From Brachybacterium tyrofermentans (lineage in GTDB: Bacteria; Actinomycetota; Actinomycetes; Actinomycetales; Dermabacteraceae): a stretch of 64,000 nucleotides of DNA. The DNA is taken from positions 101,604 through 165,603 of the forward strand of contig NZ_JABUXW010000012.1 of NCBI RefSeq assembly GCF_014897585.1, in the 5' to 3' direction. Positions 44,044 through 53,245 of the stretch are shown here, piece after piece. Positions within the stretch are counted from its first letter, which is position 1, and every line of letters starts with the position of its first letter. The notes beneath the pieces were generated by a model, which was not told where the DNA came from, made no database searches, and saw only the letters and a program-made list of their open reading frames with translations. The position numbers were made by a program, and so were the translations under genes.

Positions 44044-45285
44044 TCAGGAGGAGGTTGCGACGGACTCCTCGCCGGGGGACTCGTTGCTCGGGGACTCGTC
44101 GGCGACCGACAGATCGGCGGCTGACGGCGCGGGGCCGGAGAGCTCGACTCCCGGGGACGCCGACGCCGACAGGAAGGCGCTCCACGGGGCGGGCACGCCG
44201 GGCACGCCGGCGATGCGCGCCGAGCCGTGCTCGAACGCCCTGCCCAGCGCCCCGGTGAGAGAGCCGTCGGTGGTCAGGCGCGCGGCGACCACCTCGGGCC
44301 GCTCGGGTGTCATGAGCAGGCGGTGCAGGCTCCGGCGCAGCGGACCCAGCAGGGTCTCTCCCTCCCGGGACAGTCCACCGCCCACCACGACCAGCTCAGG
44401 GTCGATGGTCAGCAGCACGGTCGCGATCCGGGGTGCGATCTCCTCGCAGAAGGCGGCGATCTCCTGCTGCGCCGCGGAATCCCCGGCCGCCGCCCGCTCG
44501 AGCAGCGGGCGGGCCGTGTCCCCGGTCGACCAGGTCAGCCGCCCGCGCCGGGACGTGCTCGTCCAGCGCATGCCGCGCTGGCTGCCGAGCTCCCCGGCCA
44601 GCCGGTGGCTGCCCTGCAGGATCGTGCCGCCCACGATCAGCGCCACGGAGATGCGATGGCCGATCTGCACATAGGCGATCGACTCCGCGGGAGGGCCCAG
44701 ATGCCGCTCCGCGAGAGCGGCGAGCTTGATGTCGTTCTCGACCACCACGTCGGCCTCGAGGAGGTTCTCGAGCTCGTGGGTGAGATCCCGGCCGACGAGG
44801 CCGGGCAGCGCGAGGCTCTGGGCGACGCGCCCGTCGGCCCCGACGATGCCCGGCACGGCGACCCCGATCGCCGCAGGGGCGGCACCCGTCTCGCGCAGGG
44901 CGTGCTCGATCGCCTGGACGGGCTCCCCGCCCTCCATCGGGACCGTGGCACGGGCGAGCTCCGCGCCGGCGGCATCGGTGACCACGCAGGTCACGGAGCG
45001 CTCGCCGAGGTCGACCCCGGCGACGGAGCGGGCCGAGGGGTCGAGCGCGAAGCGCCGGGCGGGACGTCCGGGCTGCCCGGCCCGGGCGACGTTGGTGGCG
45101 GCGAGAACCGTGGTGCCGCTCGCCGTGAGATCTTGCAGGACGCTGTCGACGGTGGGGCGCGAGAGCGCGGTGCGTGCGGCCAGCTCGGCGACGCTCAAGG
45201 GACCTGCGGCGGCGCGGAGGGCGAGCACGCAGTCGCGGGCATTGGCCTGTCGCACGCCCGAGGAGCTTCCTTCGATCGCGCTCAT
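44044..45285 (-). CDS. ROK family transcriptional regulator
   Basis: 413 residues. An N-terminal winged helix (SVAELAARTALSRPTVDSVLQDL) precedes the ROK sugar-kinase-like domain with GVDLGERSVTCVV, VAVPGIVG, VVVENDIKLAALAERHLG and VVVGGGLSREGE. The zinc CxCGxxGC motif of ROK kinases and NagC is missing (GELGSQRGMRW stands there), which points to a XylR-type repressor. An acidic Ser/Glu-rich tail ends the protein. ATG 45285 has a GAGGGAG site. Probably regulates the two sugar genes downstream. Confidence 0.87.
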   Translation of the reverse strand: MSAIEGSSSGVRQANARDCVLALRAAAGPLSVAELAARTALSRPTVDSVLQDLTASGTTVLAATNVARAGQPGRPARRFALDPSARSVAGVDLGERSVTCVVTDAAGAELARATVPMEGGEPVQAIEHALRETGAAPAAIGVAVPGIVGADGRVAQSLALPGLVGRDLTHELENLLEADVVVENDIKLAALAERHLGPPAESIAYVQIGHRISVALIVGGTILQGSHRLAGELGSQRGMRWTSTSRRGRLTWSTGDTARPLLERAAAGDSAAQQEIAAFCEEIAPRIATVLLTIDPELVVVGGGLSREGETLLGPLRRSLHRLLMTPERPEVVAARLTTDGSLTGALGRAFEHGSARIAGVPGVPAPWSAFLSASASPGVELSGPAPSAADLSVADESPSNESPGEESVATSS

Positions 45286-45480
45286 CGAGCTCCCTCGCTC
45301 TCGTCGTCCGGCGGGCGGCCCCGTGTCGCGGCGCGTCGTGTCGGCGTGCTCTGTTCGACGTGCGCTGTTTCGCAACCCGGTTTCACATTGTCGGGGACCA
45401 GTCTTCGTTCTGAGGCCGCTCGGTGTCAAGAGAGGGCTTTCCTCCGACGGCGGTAGCGTGGTGGGCAGGAGGCGATTGCC

Positions 45481-47028
45481 ATGGACGATCCGGTCCTGTC
45501 CCAGACCTATGCCGCCGCCGTGCCGGAGCTCTCGATCCCCTGGCAGGCGGAGGCTCCGCCGCATCCCGAGCTGCTCTGGCTGAACGAGGATCTCGCTCGT
45601 GAGCTCGGCTATGACCCGGTGCGACTGCGCAGCGCGGATGGGATCGCCCTGCTGACGGGGCAGGTCGATGCACAGGGGTGCCCGCTGCCTCCGGGCGCCG
45701 CCGCCCCGGAGCGCCCTTTCACGACGGCGCAGGTCTATGCCGGCCACCAGTTCGGCAGCCCCAACCCGCAGCTGGGGGACGGCCGCGCCGTGCTCCTCGG
45801 GGATCTGCGCGGAGCCACTGGCACGCTCCGTGACCTGCACCTCAAGGGCGCGGGGGCCACGCCCTTCGCCCGCGCGGGCGACGGGAAGGCGCCCCTGGGG
45901 CCGATGCTGCGAGAAGCCGTGGTCGGCGAATCCCTCCACGCGCTCGGCGTGCCCACCACCCGCGCCCTCGCCGTGCTCGGCACCGGGGAGCAGATCGCCC
46001 CGCGCCAGGGGGTCACCCCGGAGCCGGGCGCGATCCTGGTGCGTGCGGCGGCGAGCCATCTGCGGGTGGGCACCTTCGAATACGCCGCGTGGCATCTCGA
46101 TCCCGAGGTGCTCCAGCGGCTCGTCGACCACGCGATCGAGCGCCACCACCCGACGGCGGGCGAGGCGGAGAATCCGCCGTTGGCCCTGCTCGAAGGCGTC
46201 GTGCAGGCACAGGCCGAGCTGCTCGCGCAGTGGATGCTCGTGGGCTTCGTGCACGGCGTGATGAACACCGACAACATGACGATCTCCGGCGAGGGCATCG
46301 ACTACGGCCCCTGCGCCTTCCTCGACAGGCATCGCCACGACGCCGTGTTCAGTTCGATCGATCGCGGGGGTCGCTATGCCTACGGCAATCAGCCGGGCAT
46401 CGCGCTGTGGAACCTGTCCCGGTTCGCCGAGACCCTGGTGCGACTGATCGACGAGGAGCCGAACGCCGCCGTGGAGCAGGCGACCGCGGTGCTCGAGCGC
46501 TTCGGGCCGGCATATCTCGACGCGTATGCCCGGGGACTGGCGGCGAAGCTCGGGATCTCGACGACGGGTGAGATCGCAGCTGACCGCGAGGGAGGCGGCG
46601 CGCGTGATGAGGGCGTGAGCGACCGCCTCGCGGCCGTGCGCTCGATGGGCGCTGAGGTCCTCGCACTCCTCGAGGAGCATCAGGTCGACCACACGGGCTT
46701 CTTCCGCGCCCTGAGCGGCGGGGACCCCGCCGCTCTCTTCGCCGACCAGGCGCCCTTCCGGGCGTGGCACGAGAAGCTGCTCGCGCTGCGGGGCACCGGG
46801 CCTGCGGCGGACGTCGCCCAGGCGGCGATGGTCCGGACGAACCCCGTGCACATCCCGCGCAACGTGCACCTGGATGCCGCCCTCCGTGCCGCCCATCTGG
46901 GCGATCTCGCCCCGGTGCGCACCCTTCTGGACGCCGTGCGCGAGCCGTTCGATCATCGCGCAGAGCACGCGCACCTCGAGGGCGCCGGGGACGGCGGCGA
47001 GGACTTCCTGACCTTCTGCGGGACGTGA
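45481..47028 (+). CDS. selO: Protein adenylyltransferase SelO (YdiU family)
   Basis: 515 residues of the pseudokinase-fold family that transfers AMP to proteins. Family motifs include YAGHQFGSPNPQLGDGRAVLLGD, LHLKGAGATPFAR, the DGKAPLGPMLREAVVGE stretch and GFVHGVMNTDNMTISGEGIDYGPCAFLD. The C-terminus is FCGT, with cysteine (TGC) where eukaryotic SelO has selenocysteine. AGGAGG precedes the ATG. Linked in known members to redox stress. Divergent from the ROK gene. Confidence 0.92.
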   Translation: MDDPVLSQTYAAAVPELSIPWQAEAPPHPELLWLNEDLARELGYDPVRLRSADGIALLTGQVDAQGCPLPPGAAAPERPFTTAQVYAGHQFGSPNPQLGDGRAVLLGDLRGATGTLRDLHLKGAGATPFARAGDGKAPLGPMLREAVVGESLHALGVPTTRALAVLGTGEQIAPRQGVTPEPGAILVRAAASHLRVGTFEYAAWHLDPEVLQRLVDHAIERHHPTAGEAENPPLALLEGVVQAQAELLAQWMLVGFVHGVMNTDNMTISGEGIDYGPCAFLDRHRHDAVFSSIDRGGRYAYGNQPGIALWNLSRFAETLVRLIDEEPNAAVEQATAVLERFGPAYLDAYARGLAAKLGISTTGEIAADREGGGARDEGVSDRLAAVRSMGAEVLALLEEHQVDHTGFFRALSGGDPAALFADQAPFRAWHEKLLALRGTGPAADVAQAAMVRTNPVHIPRNVHLDAALRAAHLGDLAPVRTLLDAVREPFDHRAEHAHLEGAGDGGEDFLTFCGT

Positions 47029-47374
47029 GGTCACGTGCCCGGGACCCGAGGAGCGGCGCCGGCGGTGCAGAGAGGCCCGGTCGAGCGAGTCAATGGGTCG
47101 GCGGGTCGGCGGGTCGGCGGGTCAGCGGGTCAGTGGATTAGCGGGTCAACGGCCTGCCGGCTGTGAGGGCGAATCCCCAGGTCTCGGGCAAATCCGACAT
47201 CCAGGCAGGGTTCGATACTCCCATCTCACCTGCACTTCTGGACGTGACGTAGGTCATAGACCATGCTCGTCATGAAGGAATCGTGATGATTCCTTGGCCG
47301 ATGACCGACCGGTTTTCCTCAGGGCCGTCGGCCGTGATCGGTGACCATCTTCCCCTCGAGCTCCGGAGGATCCC
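47029..47374. other. Intergenic stretch with tandem repeat and inverted repeat
   Basis: 346 bases without a gene. Contents are the 8-bp array at 47095-47150 and a perfect inverted repeat AAGGAATC-GTGAT-GATTCCTT at 47275-47295, which lies 80 bases before the channel gene and could be an operator. Confidence 0.6.
47095..47150. repeat. 8-bp tandem repeat, seven copies
   Basis: Three exact GGGTCGGC units, then GGGTCAGC, GGGTCAGT, GGATTAGC and GGGTCAAC. Copies decay from left to right. Confidence 0.9.
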
Positions 47375-48820
47375 GTGGATTCCCTATCGAACTTCGACTG
47401 GGCGGGGTTGGGACTGAAAGTTCTCGCCGCCGTCGTCATCCTCATCATCACCGCGATCTTCGCCATGCTGGTCAAGAAGGGCGTCGCCAGCCTGACGCAG
47501 AAGGTCCCGGCTCTCCGGCGGCCCGGCGTGGACGGAGCCGCTCTGGGCAATTCGATCGGCACGATCGCCTCGATGGTCATCTGGCTGCTGGGCCTGATCA
47601 TCATCCTGGGGATCTTCGAGCTCTCCCAGGTGCTCTCGCCCGTCATCTCGATGCTCGAGCAGGGCCTCGGATTCATCCCGAACATCATCGGTGCCGTCTT
47701 CGTCTTCATCATCGGCCTGACGATCGCGAAGATCGTGAAGGCCCTGATCGTGACCGCGCTGAACGCCGTGGACTTCGGGAAGCTGCTGGGCACCGCCCAG
47801 TCCGGCTTCGACAAGGCCACCGGCGGCGTGACCTCCGCCGGCCGCCCGGCCGCCGCCCAGGCCCCGCAGGGCGCTCATGCCCAGACCGCACCTCAGGGGC
47901 ACGCCGGTCAGCCCGGTCAGCCCGGCCAGCAGGCAGGTCAGCCGGGCCAGGCGCAGCAGGGTCGCCCCACCGCTCCGGCGTCGAAGGTTCCTGACATCCT
48001 CGGATCCGTCGTCTTCGCGCTAATCATGATCGTGGTGTCCATCGCGGCGCTGCAGATCCTGGGCATCGCGTCGATCTCCGATCCGGCCTCCGCGATGCTC
48101 ACCTCGGTGTTCACCGCGATCCCGAACATCATCGCCGCCGTGGTCCTGGTGGGCATCGGCGTGCTCATCGGCCGCTTCGTCTCCGGGCTGTTCCGCCCGA
48201 TCCTCGAGGGCTCCGGCATCGATGCGTGGCTGACCAAGCAGGACATCCTCCCGGAGGGCTCCTCCGCCACCCCGACCGTGCTGCGCGTGGTCGAGATCGC
48301 CGTGGTGCTGTTCTTCGCCGTGATGGGCGCCCAGGCCCTGGGCTTCCCGCAGATCACCGCGATCCTCAGCGAGATCCTCGAGCTGGGCGGCAACGTCCTG
48401 TTCGGCGGTGCGATCATCGCCGCCGGCTTCTTCATCGCGATGATCGTCGGCAAGGTGCTCCGCGGCACCGCGGGCACCATCGTGAAGTGGGCCGTGATCA
48501 TCCTGTTCGTGGCCATGGGCCTGAAGGCCATGGGCGTGGCCGACTCGATCATCGAGATGGCCTTCGGCGCTCTCGTGATCGGTGCCGCCGCCGCCGCGAT
48601 GCTGGCCTTCGGTCTCGGTGGACGTGACGCCGCGGCCCGTCAGCTCGCCAAGCTGGAGAAGGCGCAGGCCCACAAGCCTGCTCCGGCCGCGGCCTCGGGC
48701 CCGGCGACCTCCTCCGCCGGTCCGGCGACCACGGCTGGTCCGACGACCGGCTCGGGTCCGGATTCCTCCGGCCCGGCTCCGTCCGGCGGCCCCGCGGTGC
48801 CCCCGCGCCCGCAGGACTGA
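47375..48820 (+). CDS. CmpX/TM-helix-repeat family membrane protein (MscS-related)
   Basis: 481 residues with about nine hydrophobic segments arranged as repeated conserved TM helices (PNIIGAVFVFIIGLTIAKIV and PNIIAAVVLVGIGVLIGRFV are the clearest pair). This is the pattern of the CmpX-type family related to mechanosensitive channels. A Gln/Gly/Pro-rich linker (about 150-205) splits the two halves and a Pro/Ala/Ser/Gly tail ends the protein. The MscS beta domain is not evident. Start GTG 47375 with GGAGGA upstream. Confidence 0.8.
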   Translation: MDSLSNFDWAGLGLKVLAAVVILIITAIFAMLVKKGVASLTQKVPALRRPGVDGAALGNSIGTIASMVIWLLGLIIILGIFELSQVLSPVISMLEQGLGFIPNIIGAVFVFIIGLTIAKIVKALIVTALNAVDFGKLLGTAQSGFDKATGGVTSAGRPAAAQAPQGAHAQTAPQGHAGQPGQPGQQAGQPGQAQQGRPTAPASKVPDILGSVVFALIMIVVSIAALQILGIASISDPASAMLTSVFTAIPNIIAAVVLVGIGVLIGRFVSGLFRPILEGSGIDAWLTKQDILPEGSSATPTVLRVVEIAVVLFFAVMGAQALGFPQITAILSEILELGGNVLFGGAIIAAGFFIAMIVGKVLRGTAGTIVKWAVIILFVAMGLKAMGVADSIIEMAFGALVIGAAAAAMLAFGLGGRDAAARQLAKLEKAQAHKPAPAAASGPATSSAGPATTAGPTTGSGPDSSGPAPSGGPAVPPRPQD

Positions 48821-48859
48821 CCAGCCCCTCTCGCTGCACGCTTCCCCGCATCGCAGCGG

Positions 48860-48898
48860 CCTCGAGGCCGTCATGGTTCCGCCATGGCGGCCTCGAGG
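48860..48898. terminator. Large hairpin after the channel gene
   Basis: A 17-bp stem (48860-48876 with 48882-48898) with one G-U pair and a TTCCG loop, starting 39 bases after the stop. No T-run. Confidence 0.75.
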
Positions 48899-49070
48899 TA
48901 TGTGGAGCAGGTCCCGGGTGGGCTCTGGCCAGGTCCGGAGAGCTTCCGGAGCGGGTCCGCAGAGCCTGCGGAGACCGCAGTGCTACGGTCGGGAACACAG
49001 GCGGTCCGGAGGTCGACGTCACCGCACGCCGGGTTCCGCCGCCGTCTCTCTCGACGGAAAGGTGAAGCTC

Positions 49071-49631
49071 ATGACCAACGTCCTCGAAGGCCGTGCAGTC
49101 CTCGTGCTGACCAGCAACTTCGGCACGGAGACCGACGAGATCCAGCGCCCCCTCGCCACGCTGCGCGAAGCCGGCGCGACAGTCACCGTCGCGGCGACGG
49201 AGACCGGAACCGTGCAGACCCTCGTGGTGGACCATGACCTCGGGCCCGAGGTCCCCGTGGACACCACCTACGACTCCGTGCAGGCAGGCGACTTCGACGC
49301 CGTCGTGCTGCCCGGCGGCACCCTGAACGCGGATGCCCTGCGCACCGATGAGACCGTCCGATCGCTCGTGAAGGCCTTCGCCGGGAGCGGCAAGCCCGTC
49401 GCCGCCATCTGCCACGCACCCTGGGTGCTCATCGAGGCCGGCCTCGCCGACGGCCGTCGGCTGACCTCCGTGGACACCATCCGCACCGACCTCGTCAACG
49501 CCGGGGCGCAGTGGAGCGACCAGGAGGTCGTGCTCGACGACTCCACGGGCTTCCGCCTGATCACCTCACGCAACCCCGGGGACCTCGACGCCTTCGGGGC
49601 GGCGATCATCGACGCCCTGAGCCAGGCCTGA
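49071..49631 (+). CDS. Type 1 glutamine amidotransferase-like protein (PfpI/DJ-1 family)
   Basis: 186 residues of the DJ-1/PfpI fold with the nucleophile elbow AAICHAPWVLIEAGL (cysteine near residue 109) and the conserved FDAVVLPGGTLNADALR. The Cys-His pair fits PfpI-type proteases, deglycases or stress chaperones; the exact activity is uncertain. ATG 49071 is preceded by GGAAAGGTGA. An acidic protein gene follows after 33 bases. Confidence 0.87.
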   Translation: MTNVLEGRAVLVLTSNFGTETDEIQRPLATLREAGATVTVAATETGTVQTLVVDHDLGPEVPVDTTYDSVQAGDFDAVVLPGGTLNADALRTDETVRSLVKAFAGSGKPVAAICHAPWVLIEAGLADGRRLTSVDTIRTDLVNAGAQWSDQEVVLDDSTGFRLITSRNPGDLDAFGAAIIDALSQA

Positions 49632-49664
49632 CCAGACTCCACCCCTGACCGCAGGAGGAAAGCC

Positions 49665-50060
49665 ATGACCAAGTCTCTTGATCCCGAGATCCCCGAGATC
49701 CCCGAGAACGCTGCCCTGCAGGATGACCCGATGCAGGACTCCGAGGTGGAGCAGCTCGCCGAGACCAGCGAGGACGAGTACGAGCGCCCCGTCGAGGACG
49801 GCGCCGACGCAGTCAGCATCGACGACGCGCTGGAGACCGACCGAGTCGCCGCCGAGGGAGCCGAATCCCGCAATGCGGACGGCTACGGCTTCGACGCGGA
49901 CCGCGAACGCGGAGCCGACGACACGGTGGCTGCGGAGCAGGGCAACCGCGACGAGGACCGCATGGAGAGCGACCTGGAGGACGAGGAGCTCGACCAGATC
50001 GCGGGCTCCGACGGGGACGCCGCCGGCACGGACCGGGACCTCGCCGACCCCGAGGTCTGA
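49665..50060 (+). CDS. Small, strongly acidic protein of unknown function
   Basis: 131 residues, about one third Asp and Glu, no hydrophobic core and no cysteine, so probably disordered. It starts MTKSLDPEIPEIPENAAL after an AGGAGG site, and codon use fits the genome. It probably shares a transcript with the PfpI-like gene. Similarity to the actinobacterial DUF5709 group is possible but I cannot confirm it. Confidence 0.65.
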   Translation: MTKSLDPEIPEIPENAALQDDPMQDSEVEQLAETSEDEYERPVEDGADAVSIDDALETDRVAAEGAESRNADGYGFDADRERGADDTVAAEQGNRDEDRMESDLEDEELDQIAGSDGDAAGTDRDLADPEV

Positions 50061-50077
50061 GCGGACCGAGGTCCGCT
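50060..50077. terminator. Short hairpin between convergent genes
   Basis: A 7-bp perfect stem (50060-50066 with 50071-50077) and CGAG tetraloop, right after the acidic-protein stop and 20 bases before the stop of the DUF4091 gene. Confidence 0.6.
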
Positions 50078-50096
50078 CACCCTGCCCGGGGTCACC

Positions 50097-51803
50097 TCAT
50101 CCTGCGGCCAGGGCCTCCAGGATCTTCTCGTCGGCCGCGTGGCGGGAGCGCAGGTGGTCGCCCACGTCGTAGGAGAACGACGAATAGGTCAGGGTGCCGC
50201 CCTCGTCGATCAGCGCCTTCGCGCTCGGCCGGTCGGTGAGCTCCGCGAGCCAGGTCAGCACCCGATGGTCGGCCATGGCCTGCGCGAACACGCGATGCCG
50301 GATCGACAGCCAGGGTGTCCCGTCGGGCCCCGGATAGACGGCGAAGGCGTCGCCGCCGAAGAACGCACCGCCGGCGCAGGTCTCCTGGAACGGGTCGATC
50401 GCCTCGAGGGCGAACTGCGACCACCAGAAGTTGTATCCCCAGTGCAGGAAGCCCGGGGCGTCGACAGCGAACAGCTGCCGGCCCAGCACCCGGTTGCGCA
50501 CCGAGGGCAGGGCGATGAACCGGTTGGCGACCTCGCGGTTCTGGGAGACGCAGTAGTACACCCAGGGTGCCCAGCCGGCCTCGAGGAACGGGCCGACGTG
50601 GTCGGTGGCCACGATCGGGGTGGCGACCACGCCCTGCGCGGCGAAGTCGAAGGAGCTCAGCGCGTCGACCACGTGGGCACCCTCGAGCAGGTCGGCGACC
50701 TGGCTCTTCGCGGCGCGATACGCCTCGAGGTGGTCCTGGCCCGGCTCGTCGCTGATATGCCAGAGCACCTCGCCGTCCCAGTGGTCCTGGAGGTGCTCAC
50801 GCAGCGCGGGGACGAGGGCCTCGAGCAGCCGGCGGTAGGCGGGGGCGGTCGCCGGGACGTGCCATCCGAAGCGGTCCTCGAGCCCGTCGACCGTCTCCAC
50901 CACGATGGCCGGGGTGAAGCGAGCGCCCCACTGGGTGAAGAGATGCGCGACCTCGATGCCGGTGAAGCCCAGGTCGCGGCAGATCCCCAGCCAGCGGTCC
51001 ACCCGGTGGAAGTCGAAGCTGTAGTGCCCGTCCTGGTCGCGGATGCCCACCAGCTGCACCGTCGGGCGCGTGTGCCCTTCCGCGGTGTCCAGCGGCGGAG
51101 TCCACGTCGGGGTGAGCACGGAGTTCACGTCCATCTCGCGCGCCGAGGCGAGGAAGGCCTCGATGAGCTCCCAGTGCCGCTCCGAGAACACCTCGACGTC
51201 GTAGTAGGTCGAGAGGCTGTCGGCGTGGAACCAGTGGGTGTTGGTGATCGCGAGAGCGGGCAGGGTCTGCGGATGGATCCTCAGCTGCACGACGTGCTCG
51301 GCGAGCACGTTCTCCCCGTCGGCGCTGGTGAGCGTCAGGGTGAGCGCGTGGTCTCCGGCGTCGGCCTCCGAGGCGCCGACCACGTCGATCCACAGGGACT
51401 CCCAGGTGCCCGGGGTCAGGCGCACTGACCCGTCGGCCACCGGCTCCAGGAGGTCGGGATACTCGCCCGGCTCGGTGACCAGGTAGTGCTCGTCGGGATC
51501 CTGGGGCGCGGGGGAGGAGACCGGGACGCGCCGCACCAGGTGGAGCCGGACGAGCTCGGCGAGATCACCCGTGATCTGCCCCTGCACCACCGCGTTACGG
51601 CCATCGAGGGCGCGTGAGGCGTGGGCGAACTGGTCCGGGGAGGAGGTATCGGGGGCCTCGTGCTCGTCGAGCAGCAGCGCGACCTGCACGGACAGCACCT
51701 CGCCGAGGAACCCCGACGCATGCGCACCCCCGATCAGCTCGGCGGGGCGCGGGGCGGCATCCCCGAGCACCTTCTCCAGGGAATCGGTCAGGACAGACTG
51801 CAC
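50097..51803 (-). CDS. DUF4091 / GH123-like glycoside hydrolase
   Basis: 568 residues. An N-terminal beta-sandwich-like part is followed by a TIM-barrel with ITNTHWFHADSLSTYY and the Asp-Glu pair in LWHISDEPGQDH, typical of the GH123-related DUF4091 family. The conserved AVDAPGFLHWGYNFWWSQ lies near the C-terminus. No signal peptide, so it acts inside the cell. GTG 51803 is chosen because AGGAG lies 7 bases upstream. The LacI-type palindrome 22 bases further upstream implies sugar-dependent control. The glycan substrate is unknown. Confidence 0.82.
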   Translation of the reverse strand: MQSVLTDSLEKVLGDAAPRPAELIGGAHASGFLGEVLSVQVALLLDEHEAPDTSSPDQFAHASRALDGRNAVVQGQITGDLAELVRLHLVRRVPVSSPAPQDPDEHYLVTEPGEYPDLLEPVADGSVRLTPGTWESLWIDVVGASEADAGDHALTLTLTSADGENVLAEHVVQLRIHPQTLPALAITNTHWFHADSLSTYYDVEVFSERHWELIEAFLASAREMDVNSVLTPTWTPPLDTAEGHTRPTVQLVGIRDQDGHYSFDFHRVDRWLGICRDLGFTGIEVAHLFTQWGARFTPAIVVETVDGLEDRFGWHVPATAPAYRRLLEALVPALREHLQDHWDGEVLWHISDEPGQDHLEAYRAAKSQVADLLEGAHVVDALSSFDFAAQGVVATPIVATDHVGPFLEAGWAPWVYYCVSQNREVANRFIALPSVRNRVLGRQLFAVDAPGFLHWGYNFWWSQFALEAIDPFQETCAGGAFFGGDAFAVYPGPDGTPWLSIRHRVFAQAMADHRVLTWLAELTDRPSAKALIDEGGTLTYSSFSYDVGDHLRSRHAADEKILEALAAG

Positions 51804-51824
51804 GGCAGCACTCCTCGTCAGGGA

Positions 51825-51838
51825 CGACATCGATGTCG
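51825..51838. promoter_or_regulatory. LacI-type operator of the DUF4091 gene
   Basis: CGACATCGATGTCG is a perfect 14-bp palindrome 22 bases upstream of the GTG start, placed where it would block transcription or elongation. It shares the GACATCGATGTC core with 24755-24768 and, with one change, 37893-37906. Confidence 0.65.
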
Positions 51839-52100
51839 GCGACCATCCTGGCATGCCTGACCCGGCGTGTCCCGGTCGGTCCGAGGCCTGTCCGCACGCA
51901 GTGTCGACCCCGATCGGGAGCCGGCGGCCCCGGCCGGGAGCCGGTAAGAGTTCGGATCCGAGCGACGTGCCCGACGAGGCCCTGTGCGTGCTCATCGAGT
52001 GCGACCTCGGGGCCTGTTCGTGCAGGTGAGGACAGCTCCAAAGTCGCACTGGATTATTCCGTTGCCTGCCCGCGGCTGCCGTCGTACGGTGGTCGGACAC

Positions 52101-52160
52101 AGAAGGGAGGTGATCCGAGAAGTGATTTCTTATCGGACAAGTGAGGTGGCTCGCCGCTGA
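52101..52160 (+). other. Extended Shine-Dalgarno with a 12-codon open frame
   Basis: AGAAGGGAGGTGATCC (52101-52116) matches 15 of 16 bases of the full complement of the 16S rRNA 3' end. A GTG at 52122 opens a frame of 12 codons (MISYRTSEVARR) ending at TGA 52158-52160. The peptide resembles the first residues of MerR/excisionase-type DNA-binding proteins (YRTSEVARR), so this could be the 5' end of a broken regulator gene or a true leader peptide. Confidence 0.45.
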
Positions 52161-52365
52161 GGCGACCATCGACCTGACCCGCTATCGGCGGGCCATCAGA
52201 TCGACGGACCTGCAGCGAAATCCCACCGAGCTGCCGGGACCCGCAGGTGGTCGGACATCGTCCATCCGACCAGCGCAGAGGCGCAACCTGCGGGTCCTTC
52301 CCTGCCCGGACCCGATGCGGTCCGCACGCCAGGCCCGGGCCGAGCCCGGCGGCTACCCTCGGAGC

Positions 52366-53052
52366 ATGTCGAATGCACCCCAGTACGCCCCGGTCGAGCT
52401 CATCTGCCCGGCGATCGACGAGGACGCCGTGGTGCGGGTGGACCCGCAGGGATCCTCGCCGGAGGGCAAGCCCGTCGTGATCCTGCTCCACGGGCTGGGC
52501 AGCCACGAGGAGGACCTCACCGGCCTCGTCTCCTTCCTGCCGGCTGACTTCACCTACGCCTCCCTGCGGGGGATCTACCGCTATGTGCAGGGCTACGCCT
52601 GGTTCGAGATGCCCGTGGACCCGGCCGGCCCCGAGGCGATCCAGACCTCTGCCGCCGCCGTCGAGGCCTGGATCGCCGGCCAGGCGTCCCAGGGGATCCG
52701 CGTGGCCGGCGCTATCGGCTTCTCCCAGGGCGGCGCTCTGGCGCTGCAGCTGCTGCGACGCGACCCTCATGCCCTGGAGTGGATCGTGCAGCTCTCCGGG
52801 TTCCCGTTCCCCGCGCCGATGCCGGGCGATGCGGCCCTGGCCGAGGTCGCCCCGCCTGCGCTGTGGGGGCACGGCGGCATGGACCCGCACTTCGACCCCG
52901 AGCGGGAGGAGGCGGTGCGCGCCTTCATGCGTGAGCACACGCGGACGGAGGAGGAGAGCAGACCGCATCTCGGGCACGCGGTGGACGAGGTCGAGCTGCG
53001 CGCCATCGCCGCCTTCCTGCAGCGCCGGGCGGCGGACTCCCCAGGCTGCTGA
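52366..53052 (+). CDS. Phospholipase/carboxylesterase family alpha/beta hydrolase
   Basis: 228 residues. Oxyanion loop VILLHGLGSHEEDL, nucleophile in IGFSQGGALALQLL, aspartate in GHGGMDPHFD and histidine near HLGHAVDEVE. The aspartate region GHGGMDP follows the family pattern GxxDxxV less closely than usual. No signal peptide. ATG 52366 has GGAG upstream. The 300 bases upstream hold the extended Shine-Dalgarno element and no other gene. Confidence 0.83.
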   Translation: MSNAPQYAPVELICPAIDEDAVVRVDPQGSSPEGKPVVILLHGLGSHEEDLTGLVSFLPADFTYASLRGIYRYVQGYAWFEMPVDPAGPEAIQTSAAAVEAWIAGQASQGIRVAGAIGFSQGGALALQLLRRDPHALEWIVQLSGFPFPAPMPGDAALAEVAPPALWGHGGMDPHFDPEREEAVRAFMREHTRTEEESRPHLGHAVDEVELRAIAAFLQRRAADSPGC

Positions 53053-53108
53053 GTCGTTGAGTCGCTGATTCGCCTTGTCGCTGTCTCACCGGGTCGCTGA
53101 GCCGATGG
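53045..53108. repeat. Degenerate 8-bp tandem repeat
   Basis: Eight 8-base units around GTCGCTGA (exact at 53061-53068 and 53093-53100), beginning inside the last codons of the esterase gene. Several units carry two or more changes. Confidence 0.6.
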
Positions 53109-53148
53109 CGCTCGGGGCAGCCCCGGGTCAAGGGGGCAGGGGTCCGGG

Positions 53149-53245
53149 GAGCTTGCCGCGGGAGCGGAGGCATCGAGCGGCGTGCAGGTCGCCGCCATAT
53201 GACGCTGCCTTCGCGCCATCCGCCAGCGGCTGCGCCGAGGCGGGC
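53149..53245. repeat. Dispersed intergenic repeat, copy A
   Basis: Shares with copy B (55440-55560) an exact 18-mer (53160-53177) and a second block at 53201-53245 that matches at about 36 of 45 positions. The middle part is diverged and of different length. It lies upstream of the LppM-like lipoprotein gene. Confidence 0.7.

Noticed and set aside
47014..47028. Selenocysteine in SelO
   Set aside because: The C-terminal codon is TGC (Cys) and the following TGA is the true stop; no SECIS-like element was seen.
45286..47034. Long minus-strand extension of the ROK frame opposite selO
   Set aside because: The ROK protein starts at 45285 with its winged helix and a good ribosome site, and selO is intact on the other strand.
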